Origin: Actinomycetota bacterium
GTDB lineage: Bacteria; Actinomycetota; Actinomycetes; Actinomycetales; Microbacteriaceae
Length of the DNA stretch: 12,998 bases
Assembly: GCA_010028615.1 (NCBI GenBank)
Contig: RHAS01000010.1
Coordinates: forward strand, 1-12,998
Direction: 5' to 3'
In this document: one piece after another, positions 1 through 7,118 of the stretch
Layout of the letters: each line of letters starts with the position of its first letter
How positions within the stretch are numbered: the stretch's first letter is position 1
The notes under the pieces: generated by a model
Databases searched by the model: none
What the model saw: only the letters and a program-made list of their open reading frames with translations
Told to the model about the DNA's origin: nothing
Position numbers and translations under genes: made by a program

Positions 1-568
1 AAAGCGGCAAAGTCATGAACGGAATGAAGTTATAGGTTAGACCAAAAATGACCATGAAGGGTGTGCCCACAACATACTGGTCAGAACCTAAAAAGCCGAT
101 TTGCTGAAGTGTTGTAACAATCCAAGATTCATTTGAAAACATCTGCTTCCAAGCCAGTGTTCTTAGTAGGAAGGAGATAAAAAACGGGGCGATTACCAAC
201 GTGAGCATCAGTTTTTGAAGTAGCGGCCACGGCCTTGCTTTCACTCCGATGAAATAAGCCAGCGGATACGAAATAACCAAAGCAAGGACGGTCGCAATCA
301 AGGCATAGCTAAATGAACGCATAATATGCGGGAAATACTCGGAAACTACGTAGGCGTAGTTTGCAAACTCAAGTGCCGGAACATATTCGGCATAGCCACC
401 GGCTGGATCTGGCACCGAGAGTGAGACCATAATCAAGGCAATTAGCGGAGTTAGAAAAAATGCACCCAAATAGGCAAGTCCTGGTGCTAGAAGCGCAATC
501 ACAACCTTGCCAGTTTTGGTTGGCTTAGCGTCCACCTTCACATTAGAACTAAAAGCCGCAAAAGCCAT
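1..568 (-). CDS. potB: PotB-type spermidine/putrescine ABC transporter permease, partial (N-terminal part)
   Basis: Inner-membrane permease of a polyamine-type ABC importer; it would form the channel with a PotC partner and be driven by PotA. Reading the minus strand from the ATG at 568-566 gives an open frame of 189 full codons that leaves the window, so the C-terminal part with the EAA loop is not visible. There is a hydrophobic segment at about residues 22-52, a second at about 85-109 and a third at about 115-135. The stretch APFFISFLLRTLAW matches the conserved PotB/PotH pattern (P-F-(x)n-R-T-x-A-W), and NFIPFMTLPL near the edge matches the region before the EAA loop. The start lies 5 nt after the stop of the preceding PotD-PotA frame, so it is cotranscribed with it. 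The Shine-Dalgarno is weak and probably relies on translational coupling. The family call is firm; the polyamine substrate rests on the neighbouring genes. Confidence 0.88.
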   Translation of the reverse strand, partial: MAFAAFSSNVKVDAKPTKTGKVVIALLAPGLAYLGAFFLTPLIALIMVSLSVPDPAGGYAEYVPALEFANYAYVVSEYFPHIMRSFSYALIATVLALVISYPLAYFIGVKARPWPLLQKLMLTLVIAPFFISFLLRTLAWKQMFSNESWIVTTLQQIGFLGSDQYVVGTPFMVIFGLTYNFIPFMTLPL

Positions 569-573
569 TTCGC

Positions 574-2562
574 TTATTCGCTTTCGTTGCCAGCAGGAAG
601 GTCAGATAGACCGAAAGAGTGCTCTACCGACCAAGTAATCCAGACTTTTTCACCAAGTTCAATCACCGGCGACTGCCCCATGTTTTGAGCAAAAACGGTA
701 ATGTTGCCAAGATTAGGAACTTCAATCAGATACTGATTGCTTACTCCAGTAAAGCGAATGTCGATTATTTCACCAGGACCAATAACATTGGTATCGCTTT
801 TTGCAGTTGGCTTCTTAGTTTGGAAAGTAGCCTTCTCTGGCCTGAACCCAACGGCTATCTTTCCGGAGTGCTTTTCAGCTCTATCTTTCGGGACTGAAAT
901 CTTGTTACCGGCCACATCGATGCTTATCGAGTTTGCGGAACTTGAACTAACTTCGCCAACCAAAAGATTGGATTGTCCCAGGAACTTGGCAACGAACACG
1001 GTTTTTGGTCGATCATAGAGAGCTTCTGGCGCACCCATCTGCTCGATCCGGCCTTGGTTCATTACCGCAACTGTGTCAGCCATGTCCATGGCTTCTTCTT
1101 GGTCGTGGGTAACATGCAAGAAAGTTAGACCAACTTCAATCTGAATGGCTTTTAGCTCAATCTGCATTTCTCGTCGAAGCTTTAGATCCAGTGCACCTAG
1201 AGGCTCATCTAAAAGCAACAAGGATGGACGGTTCACTAGAGCTCTGGCCAGTGCAACACGCTGCTGCTGACCTCCAGATAGTTGCTGAGGTTTGCGTTCG
1301 GCAAGGTGAGATAACTGAACCATGTTCAAAGCCTGCTTGGCTTTACCTAGCGGGTCATCAATTTTTCTTTGACGCAAGCCAAAAGCAACGTTTTCCAAAA
1401 TCGTCATGTGAGGAAAGAGTGCATAAGACTGAAAAACTGTATTAACTGGACGCTCATGTGGCTTTGACTCAGTCACATCGTTTTTCCCGATTAGGATTTT
1501 TCCCTTGGTCGGACTTTCCAAACCAGCAACCAGACGCAGTGCGTTGTATGGGTCGTAGTAGAAGTTCATCAACTTCTCAGCGTTCTTCTTGTGAGTTGCG
1601 CCCATTGGAACAACGAAGCAGTCAGCAGAAATAGTTCCACCAGATTCAGGAAGAACAAACCCAAACCTGTCGTAACCGGCTTCCGCATTCAACTGAATGA
1701 TGTCACCAGACCAAGCGATTGCAGCAATAGTGTCACCGTTGACAAGGTCATCCTTGTAGCTGTTGCCCTTAATTCTTGCAATTTGACCTTCGCTTACCTT
1801 TGCAGCGATTACATCAATTGCATTCATGAACGCATCTTCAGTTAGGCTGCTGGCATCGCCAATGCTAACTCCCTGGTCCATCAAAACAATTCCAACGGTG
1901 TCGCGCATCTCGCTCAAGACTCCGATGCGTCCCTTCAGTGCAGGATCCCAAAGATCTTCAAGCACCTTCGGCTCATCCTTACCGGTTGCATCCTTATATG
2001 CTTTTTTGTCGTAAGCAAATCCAGCAAGAATTCCCTGATATGGGAGGCTCTTAGTGCGGTCTGGGTCATAACTTGCACCTAGATACGCAGGTTGCAGGTT
2101 GACCTTGTTTGGAAGTTGTGCGTCGTCGAATGTCTGGCAGTAGCCAAGGTTGATCCAACGCGCAGCCATCCAAGAAGTTGGGCAGGTGATGTCAGCACCA
2201 ATGTCTTGCCCAAGAGCTAACTGGTCCTTAACTTTTCCGTAGTAGGAATCGTTGTCATCGAAATCTTCGCGATAGGTAACAGAAATTCCAGTTTCCGATT
2301 CGAATTTTTCAAGAGTTGGGTAATTTCCGTCATCGTCAACGTCAATATAAAGTGACCAGTTGCTCCAAATTAGTGTTGGATCTGAATCACTGACGTCGGT
2401 CGCCGGCTTTAACTCATTTGATGCTGGAGCACATGCTGCCAACAGTGCAGCAGCCGATGTAGCAACTGCTCCACCGAGTGCCGCACGACGCGTCACCTGA
2501 TGTTTTAGAGCAGCTTTGACCATTTCGCGAAGTTGCGGGTCTTGAGGTAGGTTTTGGTTCAT
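574..2562 (-). CDS. Chimeric frame: PotD-like polyamine-binding lipoprotein joined to a PotA-like ATPase lacking Walker A
   Basis: One 662-codon frame carries parts of two proteins. Residues 1-341 are a spermidine/putrescine periplasmic-binding protein: twin-arginine signal RRAALG (from R25) with lipobox LAAC and lipid-anchor Cys44, then a PotD/PotF body up to KNAEKLMNFYYDPYNA. Residues 342-662 are a PotA-type nucleotide-binding domain: it starts abruptly at LRLVAGLESPTKG, then Q-loop Gln378, signature LSGGQ (428-432), Walker B LLLLDE (448-453), H-loop His486, and a C-terminal TOBE substrate-control domain. The Walker A segment that should come just before LRLVAG is absent, as are the last roughly 50 residues of PotD. 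An exported lipoprotein cannot deliver a cytosolic ATPase, so as read it should be non-functional. No stop or other frameshift is seen elsewhere, so this is either a recent in-frame deletion of about 300 bp or an assembly error. Shine-Dalgarno AGGAGA (2576-2571) sits 8 nt before the ATG. First gene of the pot operon, followed by potB. Confidence 0.85.
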   Translation of the reverse strand: MNQNLPQDPQLREMVKAALKHQVTRRAALGGAVATSAAALLAACAPASNELKPATDVSDSDPTLIWSNWSLYIDVDDDGNYPTLEKFESETGISVTYREDFDDNDSYYGKVKDQLALGQDIGADITCPTSWMAARWINLGYCQTFDDAQLPNKVNLQPAYLGASYDPDRTKSLPYQGILAGFAYDKKAYKDATGKDEPKVLEDLWDPALKGRIGVLSEMRDTVGIVLMDQGVSIGDASSLTEDAFMNAIDVIAAKVSEGQIARIKGNSYKDDLVNGDTIAAIAWSGDIIQLNAEAGYDRFGFVLPESGGTISADCFVVPMGATHKKNAEKLMNFYYDPYNALRLVAGLESPTKGKILIGKNDVTESKPHERPVNTVFQSYALFPHMTILENVAFGLRQRKIDDPLGKAKQALNMVQLSHLAERKPQQLSGGQQQRVALARALVNRPSLLLLDEPLGALDLKLRREMQIELKAIQIEVGLTFLHVTHDQEEAMDMADTVAVMNQGRIEQMGAPEALYDRPKTVFVAKFLGQSNLLVGEVSSSSANSISIDVAGNKISVPKDRAEKHSGKIAVGFRPEKATFQTKKPTAKSDTNVIGPGEIIDIRFTGVSNQYLIEVPNLGNITVFAQNMGQSPVIELGEKVWITWSVEHSFGLSDLPAGNESE
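1537..1545 (-). other. Fusion junction between potD and potA remnants
   Basis: The codons for N340, A341 and L342 lie here. Upstream residues follow the PotD family; downstream residues resume PotA just after the position where its Walker A Lys-Thr/Ser should be. Normal binding proteins of this family continue for roughly 50 more residues, and PotA normally has roughly 45-55 residues before this point. The missing DNA is therefore estimated at about 300 bp. The breakpoint cannot be placed to the base without an intact relative. Confidence 0.7.
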
Positions 2563-2570
2563 AACCAGAT

Positions 2571-2576
2571 TCTCCT
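2571..2576 (-). promoter_or_regulatory. Ribosome binding site of the potD frame
   Basis: AGGAGA on the minus strand, 8 nt before the ATG at 2562. It fixes the start of the lipoprotein signal sequence and shows that this gene, unlike several others in the window, uses a normal leader. Confidence 0.75.
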
Positions 2577-2587
2577 ATCTAAGGAAA

Positions 2588-2601
2588 GGCCGAATTCGGC
2601 C
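2588..2601. promoter_or_regulatory. Perfect 14-bp palindrome in the pot leader
   Basis: GGCCGAATTCGGCC is a perfect inverted repeat 11 bp upstream of the potD Shine-Dalgarno. Its place just upstream of the first pot gene fits an operator for a dimeric repressor or a 5' UTR hairpin. No regulator is assigned; function is inference. Confidence 0.4.
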
Positions 2602-2709
2602 GAAGGCACACAGACTGCGCGAATGAACGCATTGATAAAAATACTGCCATAAATCAGGGATAAATAAGGTAAAAACTGACTTTTCGCAGGTAGTTTCTCG
2701 CCTGGTCCT

Positions 2710-2727
2710 AGAGCCCCTAAAGGCTCT
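2710..2727. promoter_or_regulatory. Inverted repeat upstream of ald
   Basis: AGAGCC and GGCTCT form perfect 6-bp arms around a 6-nt spacer. It lies about 50 bp before the ald ATG in the 217-bp divergent region between ald and the pot operon. No T-run follows it, so a terminator is unlikely; an operator is possible. The rest of this region (2602-2769) is AT-rich on the pot side, and I could not place a convincing -35/-10 pair in it. Confidence 0.3.
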
Positions 2728-2779
2728 CTGGTATTCTCGATTTTGGCTAGGCAAAGAAGCCAAAGCCCAGAGGAGAATC

Positions 2780-3895
2780 ATGAAGATCGCTGTCCCAGCA
2801 GAGATCAAGAACAACGAATTCAGAGTGGCTATCACTCCCGCTGGAGTCCACGAACTCGTGGTAAGCGGTCACCAAGTTTTTATCCAATCGGGTGCTGGCA
2901 TCGGCTCAAGCATCAGCGACGAAGACTACAAATCAGCAGGTGCTAGCATTCTGGCCGACGCTGCCAGCACCTGGGCCGCCGGTGATTTAGTTCTAAAAGT
3001 AAAAGAGCCCATCAAGAGCGAGTATCAGTTCCTGAGACCTGGCTTAGTCCTGTTCACCTTCCTCCATTTGGCGGCGGATCTTGAGCTAACCAAAGAATTG
3101 ATGGCAAAAGAAGTAACTGCCATAGCTTACGAAACCGTGCAATCCCCAAGCCGCCAGTTGCCACTTTTGGCCCCGATGAGTGAGGTAGCCGGTCGGTTAT
3201 CTGTATTAGTTGGAGCGCAAACTCTCTTTGCCCAGAATGGAGGGCATGGAATTTTGCTCGGTGGAGTTCCTGGGACCAGACCAGCAAGAGTTGTGGTTCT
3301 TGGCGGTGGCGTGGCTGGAACCAATGCAATAGCCATGGCAGTTGGCCTTGGTGCTGAGGTCACAGTTCTCGACACCAATCTAAATCGGCTTCGCGAACTT
3401 GACGCGCTCTATCGCGGCGGGCTCAAAACGATCGCGAGCAATTCTTACGAAATTAATCTGGCAGTTAGCCAAGCCGATCTAGTTATTGGTTCAGTTCTTA
3501 TTCCAGGGGCAAAAGCTCCGAAACTTGTCACAAACCAATTGGTGAAGAACATGATGCCAGGCTCTGTTCTAGTTGATATTGCCATCGACCAGGGTGGCTG
3601 CTTCGAAGACTCGAAACCAACCACTCACGCCGAACCTACCTTCAAAGTCCACAACTCAATCTTCTATTGCGTTGCAAACATGCCAGGTGCGGTAGCTCAC
3701 ACCTCTACCTATGCTCTGACCAATGCAACTCTTCCTTATGCAAAATCACTTGCGAATAAGGGCTGGCTTGAAGCACTGAAATCTGATTCAGCTCTAGCAC
3801 TTGGTCTTAATACCCACGCAGGTCATCTGGTCAACGAACCAGTTGCTCAAGCTCATGGGCTTGTTTATTCTCCATTGGATTCCGCTCTGGCATAA
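2780..3895 (+). CDS. ald: Alanine dehydrogenase
   Basis: Cytosolic NAD-dependent enzyme interconverting L-alanine with pyruvate, ammonium and NADH. At 371 residues it has the full family length. The four residues known from the Mycobacterium tuberculosis enzyme fall at the same numbers: Arg15 (FRVAITP), Lys75 (LKVKEP), His96 (TFLHLA) and catalytic Asp270 (DIAIDQGG). The Rossmann NAD-binding loop is GGGVAG (175-180), and NMPGAVAHTSTYALTNAT (from 300) is the usual C-terminal signature. The start is supported by Shine-Dalgarno GAGGAGA at 2770-2776, close to the ATG. It diverges from the pot operon. Its last 65 bp overlap the convergent FtsK-like gene. With the aminotransferase further right it could recycle alanine made during putrescine transamination. 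The assignment is secure; the link to putrescine is inference. Confidence 0.96.
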   Translation: MKIAVPAEIKNNEFRVAITPAGVHELVVSGHQVFIQSGAGIGSSISDEDYKSAGASILADAASTWAAGDLVLKVKEPIKSEYQFLRPGLVLFTFLHLAADLELTKELMAKEVTAIAYETVQSPSRQLPLLAPMSEVAGRLSVLVGAQTLFAQNGGHGILLGGVPGTRPARVVVLGGGVAGTNAIAMAVGLGAEVTVLDTNLNRLRELDALYRGGLKTIASNSYEINLAVSQADLVIGSVLIPGAKAPKLVTNQLVKNMMPGSVLVDIAIDQGGCFEDSKPTTHAEPTFKVHNSIFYCVANMPGAVAHTSTYALTNATLPYAKSLANKGWLEALKSDSALALGLNTHAGHLVNEPVAQAHGLVYSPLDSALA

Positions 3896-5408
3896 CCAAT
3901 TGCATTTGCCTTCCGCGAAACCACGACCGACCGGGTAGTAAACGCTCATTCCATTGCGTTCGGGGTAATCCAGCTGCTAAGTGCTGGTCTAAATTACTCT
4001 GGCGAAGATAAATGATCTGTTCAAATTTCCTCTGCGTAGACAAAGGCAGAACTTGGCTGGTTGAGATTGCGCAAGCAATATTTGTGCCAAGAACAAGCGC
4101 ATTTTCAAGTTCGGTGTTCTCTGGACAATCCAATACAGTTTCAAAGTGCCTTGCCGCCAATAGGCAAAAACTGGTCTTGCCAGAGCCTACTGCCCCAACT
4201 ACAAGAACATTACTGCCTGCTATCTCAGACCATTTAACGAAGTACTTGCTGTGGCTAAGCGGTTCTTCGACAAGCCCAAGATAATCGGGATTGAAATCAA
4301 GGTTTGCAGGAAGTCCTTCACTCCAACTGGCAGAGGCAACTGGGTCAACCTTTGGCATTCCCAGATCAGGTAGTGCTTGGATTATGGGAAAGTCAAAACC
4401 AACGGCTTTGCCTCCAGTGATAGCGATAGCACGTGATGCATTAATCTCACTTGGCCGAAGGGTTGGCATTAAGGCAATCAAATCACCAGGGTCGGTGATA
4501 CCTAATGCAAAGCGCAAAGGCAGGTTAGTTAGCAAGCTTCGAGGAATCCCATTTAGCGACTGACTTGTAGCTATTAGGTGAACACCTAATGACCTTCCAC
4601 GCGCTGCTATCGCCTCAAAAGTTTGAAGTGCCAAGGGGCTAGAAGCCAGAATCGCTGGTAACTCATCTGCCAAAGCCAGAAGCCTTGGCATATTTTTCGC
4701 ATCAACGATTGAGGCTACCTGTTGCTTTGCTAGCTCTAGTTCCCTAACCTTAAGTTCACCTTGCAGATAAAGCCAGAATCTTTCATGATCAGACTGATCT
4801 ATGTCCGTGATCAAAGTGAGAGTTGAAGGATGTTCAACTAAAGGTTTGAGAGCCGCCCCGCCCTTGAAGTCAATCAACACTAACCGTAAATCTTTTGCTG
4901 AAATTCCGGCAAGTAGCGAGCATGAAATTAGTCGGAGAAACTCACTCTTACCAGAGCCAGTGGCACCAACTATTAAGGCATGTGGACCATTGCTGACAAG
5001 GTCAAATTCCAAGTCACTGTTTTCAGCCATGCCTGCCCAGAAAGGTAGTAATCCATTTAGCTTGGCTTTGTAGAAATGCTCAGCAAGTATATTGGCTTTC
5101 TCTAAAACTTCCCTGGCCGATGTCATTTGGTTGAAGTAGTTGAAAAAATGATCACTTAGATGTTCACGAAAAAACCAACCAGTTCGTGGCAAGACTTTAT
5201 CGCCGATTGCTACCGCGGCTGGGTGAATCCAAACCGGTTGATCAGAAAAGTCGACATCAGGTTCTTTGCGTTTCTGCCTCAAGACAACAGAAGTGATCAA
5301 ACCCGAAATGGCTGACAACACGGCGAACAACGCAAACTGCCACATCCCTGTCAGTAGGGCCATGACCAGGGCGATGACTACCGCTGGGAGAAAGGCAATC
5401 AGCCGCAT
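3831..5408 (-). CDS. FtsK/SpoIIIE-EccC-like membrane-anchored ATPase
   Basis: Membrane-bound tandem P-loop protein of the FtsK/HerA superfamily. Residue numbers here count from the GTG at 5429. Two hydrophobic helices lie at about 9-27 and 30-50. The first ATPase domain has Walker A GATGSGKS (155-162), Walker B LVLIDFKGG (183-191), an ALADE motif (about 252-256) and sensor ATSQ (287-290). The IDFKGGA form is closest to EccC/EssC type VII secretion ATPases. A second, shorter nucleotide-binding unit starts at Walker A GAVGSGKT (412-419). FtsK's four helices and DNA-reading gamma domain are absent, so it is not the division translocase. No WXG100 or other secretion genes are visible, so the substrate is unknown. 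The frame opens at GTG 5429, but I prefer ATG 5408: neither has a well-placed Shine-Dalgarno, and TAAAAAT at 5421-5415 suits a leaderless start there. Its 3' end overlaps ald by 65 bp in opposite orientation. Confidence 0.8.
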   Translation of the reverse strand: MRLIAFLPAVVIALVMALLTGMWQFALFAVLSAISGLITSVVLRQKRKEPDVDFSDQPVWIHPAAVAIGDKVLPRTGWFFREHLSDHFFNYFNQMTSAREVLEKANILAEHFYKAKLNGLLPFWAGMAENSDLEFDLVSNGPHALIVGATGSGKSEFLRLISCSLLAGISAKDLRLVLIDFKGGAALKPLVEHPSTLTLITDIDQSDHERFWLYLQGELKVRELELAKQQVASIVDAKNMPRLLALADELPAILASSPLALQTFEAIAARGRSLGVHLIATSQSLNGIPRSLLTNLPLRFALGITDPGDLIALMPTLRPSEINASRAIAITGGKAVGFDFPIIQALPDLGMPKVDPVASASWSEGLPANLDFNPDYLGLVEEPLSHSKYFVKWSEIAGSNVLVVGAVGSGKTSFCLLAARHFETVLDCPENTELENALVLGTNIACAISTSQVLPLSTQRKFEQIIYLRQSNLDQHLAAGLPRTQWNERLLPGRSWFRGRQMQLVMPERNPMENKQAHELEQLVR

Positions 5409-5414
5409 GGATTG

Positions 5415-5421
5415 ATTTTTA
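5415..5421 (-). promoter_or_regulatory. Possible -10 box of a leaderless transcript for the FtsK-like gene
   Basis: TAAAAAT on the minus strand lies at -13 to -7 relative to the ATG at 5408. A poor -35 candidate, TTACTT, lies 17 bp further upstream and overlaps the terminator stem of the preceding gene. Suggestive only. Confidence 0.3.
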
Positions 5422-5439
5422 CAAAACACCCTTCAAATA

Positions 5440-5479
5440 AGTAACTACCCGCCTTCCTTGTGGAAAACGGGTAGTTACT
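5440..5479 (-). terminator. Stem-loop terminator after the aldehyde dehydrogenase gene
   Basis: Perfect 12-bp arms (5440-5451 and 5468-5479; AGTAACTACCCG and its complement) enclose a 16-nt loop in the 63-bp gap between the dehydrogenase stop and the next gene. On the minus strand it is followed by a short T-rich tail (TATTTG), so it most likely ends the dehydrogenase transcript. The long loop and weak tail make it a moderate terminator. Confidence 0.65.
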
Positions 5480-5492
5480 CAATAAGAACTGA

Positions 5493-6929
5493 TTAGTCCC
5501 CGATGTAACTCATCACATGCTTGATTCTGGTGTAGTCCTCAAAACCATACATCGACAAGTCTTTACCGTAACCAGAGTGGCGGAAACCACCGTGAGGCAT
5601 CTCGGCAGCCAGCGGGATGTGGGTATTGATCCAAACACAACCGAAATTCAAGCCCTTGGCAAAACGCATAGCTCTGGTGTGATTGGATGTCCAAACTGAG
5701 GATGCCAAACCATACTTCACATCATTTGCCCACTTCAGAGCTTCAGCATCGTCCTTGAATTTTTGAACAGTCACCACAGGCCCAAAGATCTCACGCTGGA
5801 TGTGTTCATCGGTTTGCTGCAAACCGGTCAGAACGGTGGCTTCGTGGAAATAGCCTTTACCCTCAATCGCCTTACCACCAACCGCAATTGAAGCGTGGTC
5901 TGGAAGTCGATCAATGAAACCAGTGACCTGAGCTAGCTGGTTCACGTTATTTACCGGACCGAACAGAATGTCATCGCGGCTTGGGTCGCCGGTGATTGCG
6001 TTGGCCTTAACTTCAGCAACCAGTAGCGAGACAAACTCGTCGTGCACACTCTCATGAACCAGAATTCTGGTTGCAGCCGTGCAGTCCTGTCCCGCATTGA
6101 AATAACCTGCTACAACAATTTGGGCAACAGCCTTTTGCAAGTCTGCATCTTGGAAAACAATTACCGGAGCTTTTCCACCTAGTTCAAGGTGAACTCGCTT
6201 CAGATCTGCCGCAGCGCTCTTAGCAACTTCCATACCTGCTCGAACAGAACCAGTAATTGAAACCATCTGCGGAATCTCGTGCTCAATCATCGCTCTACCG
6301 CTATCACGGTTACCCGTAACTACGTTGAAAACACCTGCGGGTAGAAACTCACTGGCAATTTCGGCTAGTAGCAGTGTTGATGCCGGAGTGGTGTCAGATG
6401 GCTTAATCACAACAGTGTTTCCGGCGGCAATTGCTGGAGCGAATTTCCAGGTGGCCATATTGAGTGGATAGTTCCAAGGAGTTACCTGGCCAATAACTCC
6501 AATCGGCTCACGCCTAATTGAAGATGTGTGATCTTTGGCATATTCGGCGGTTGCTCTACCCTCAAGGTTTCTAGCAGCTCCAGCAAAGAAACGAATTTGG
6601 TCAACTGAAACCATTACCTCGTATTCGACTAGTGTGCTTCTTGGCTTACCGGTGTTTTCAGATTCAACATCGGCCATCTCTTCAGCGCGCGCTTCAAGTG
6701 CGTCAGCAATTCTAAACAGCGCCAGCTGTCTTTCACTTGGGGTGGTCTGACTCCACTCTTCAAAAGCCCTATCGGCTGCCTTATAGGCGGCATCGATGTC
6801 GGCATCATTTGAGATAGCAGCCTTAGCAAATACCTCGCCATTTGCTGGATTGATCAGATCAGAGGTTTCCCCTGATTTAGAAGGGACATGCTGACCATTT
6901 ACAAAGTTTTTCAGTTCTCGAACTGACAT
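5493..6929 (-). CDS. NAD(P)-dependent aldehyde dehydrogenase, probable gamma-aminobutyraldehyde dehydrogenase
   Basis: Cytosolic ALDH-superfamily enzyme of 478 residues, a normal length. Catalytic Cys283 lies in NAGQDCTAATR, general-base Glu249 in HLELGGKAP, oxyanion Asn153 in TPWNYP, and cofactor-binding Lys176 in VIKPSD. The GQDC form at the nucleophile and the C-terminal YTRIKHVM are typical of the PatD/YdcW gamma-aminobutyraldehyde dehydrogenase group, which oxidises 4-aminobutanal to GABA in putrescine breakdown. Shine-Dalgarno GAAGGAGA (about 6941-6948) sits well before the ATG. It is divergent from the Lrp-type regulator and shares the repeat-rich 189-bp region with it, which suggests joint control. 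A stem-loop terminator follows. Betaine aldehyde or another omega-aminoaldehyde remains a possible substrate; the aminotransferase and polyamine transporter nearby favour 4-aminobutanal. Confidence 0.88.
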   Translation of the reverse strand: MSVRELKNFVNGQHVPSKSGETSDLINPANGEVFAKAAISNDADIDAAYKAADRAFEEWSQTTPSERQLALFRIADALEARAEEMADVESENTGKPRSTLVEYEVMVSVDQIRFFAGAARNLEGRATAEYAKDHTSSIRREPIGVIGQVTPWNYPLNMATWKFAPAIAAGNTVVIKPSDTTPASTLLLAEIASEFLPAGVFNVVTGNRDSGRAMIEHEIPQMVSITGSVRAGMEVAKSAAADLKRVHLELGGKAPVIVFQDADLQKAVAQIVVAGYFNAGQDCTAATRILVHESVHDEFVSLLVAEVKANAITGDPSRDDILFGPVNNVNQLAQVTGFIDRLPDHASIAVGGKAIEGKGYFHEATVLTGLQQTDEHIQREIFGPVVTVQKFKDDAEALKWANDVKYGLASSVWTSNHTRAMRFAKGLNFGCVWINTHIPLAAEMPHGGFRHSGYGKDLSMYGFEDYTRIKHVMSYIGD

Positions 6930-7021
6930 TGCAGAACTCTCCTTCGAGCCTTAGATCGTTATTGGAGCCAACAACTCCTGCGATAACACTATTACAAAGC
7001 CAAGCATTTGAAATAATCCGT

Positions 7022-7037
7022 AGCAATTGCTGGCAAT
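7022..7037. promoter_or_regulatory. Overlapping short palindromes in the divergent region
   Basis: AGCAATTGCT (7022-7031) is a perfect palindrome, overlapped by ATTGC-TG-GCAAT (7026-7037). They lie midway between the dehydrogenase and the regulator and add to the run of symmetric sites to the right. Possible regulator contacts; no proof. Confidence 0.35.
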
Positions 7038-7053
7038 ATGGTTATGATTCGGT

Positions 7054-7092
7054 ACCAAAATGGTAAAAATGGTGCGATTTCTGCACCAATTT
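7054..7092. promoter_or_regulatory. Candidate Lrp-type operator cluster
   Basis: Three linked symmetric elements lie just before the regulator start. ACCAAAATGGT (7054-7064) is a short palindrome. AAAATGGT occurs twice 9 bp apart (7057-7064, 7066-7073). TGGTGC...GCACCA (7070-7075 / 7083-7088) extends with one mismatch to 10-bp arms ending at 7066 and 7092. Lrp/AsnC proteins bind such degenerate TTGGTGC-like repeats in phased groups and often control themselves and the divergent gene. Operator function is inferred from position and symmetry. Confidence 0.5.
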
Positions 7093-7118
7093 GGCTATTT
7101 TTGTGGCAAAATCGTAGC

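Noticed and set aside
574..2562. The PotD-PotA frame as a functional novel fusion transporter
   Set aside because: Signal peptide export and loss of Walker A make a working fusion implausible; treated as a deletion or assembly artefact.
2710..2727. Hairpin before ald as a terminator
   Set aside because: No gene ends here and no T-run follows on either strand; kept only as a possible operator.
2575..2835. 86-codon minus-strand frame across the ald start
   Set aside because: It is antisense to the conserved ald N-terminus and the divergent leader; no family resemblance and no start signal.
5409..5429. GTG start 7 codons upstream for the FtsK-like protein
   Set aside because: The only Shine-Dalgarno-like sequence (GAAGG) touches the GTG with no spacing, so it cannot act; ATG 5408 fits a leaderless start better. 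Not excluded.
3831..5429. FtsK-like gene as a marker of an integrated plasmid or phage
   Set aside because: No integrase, relaxase, replication gene, attachment repeat or composition shift is seen around it.
7038..7118. 27-codon N-terminal extension of the Lrp-type regulator from ATG 7038
   Set aside because: The stretch is made of operator-like repeats, lacks a Shine-Dalgarno, and the protein already has full family length from ATG 7119.
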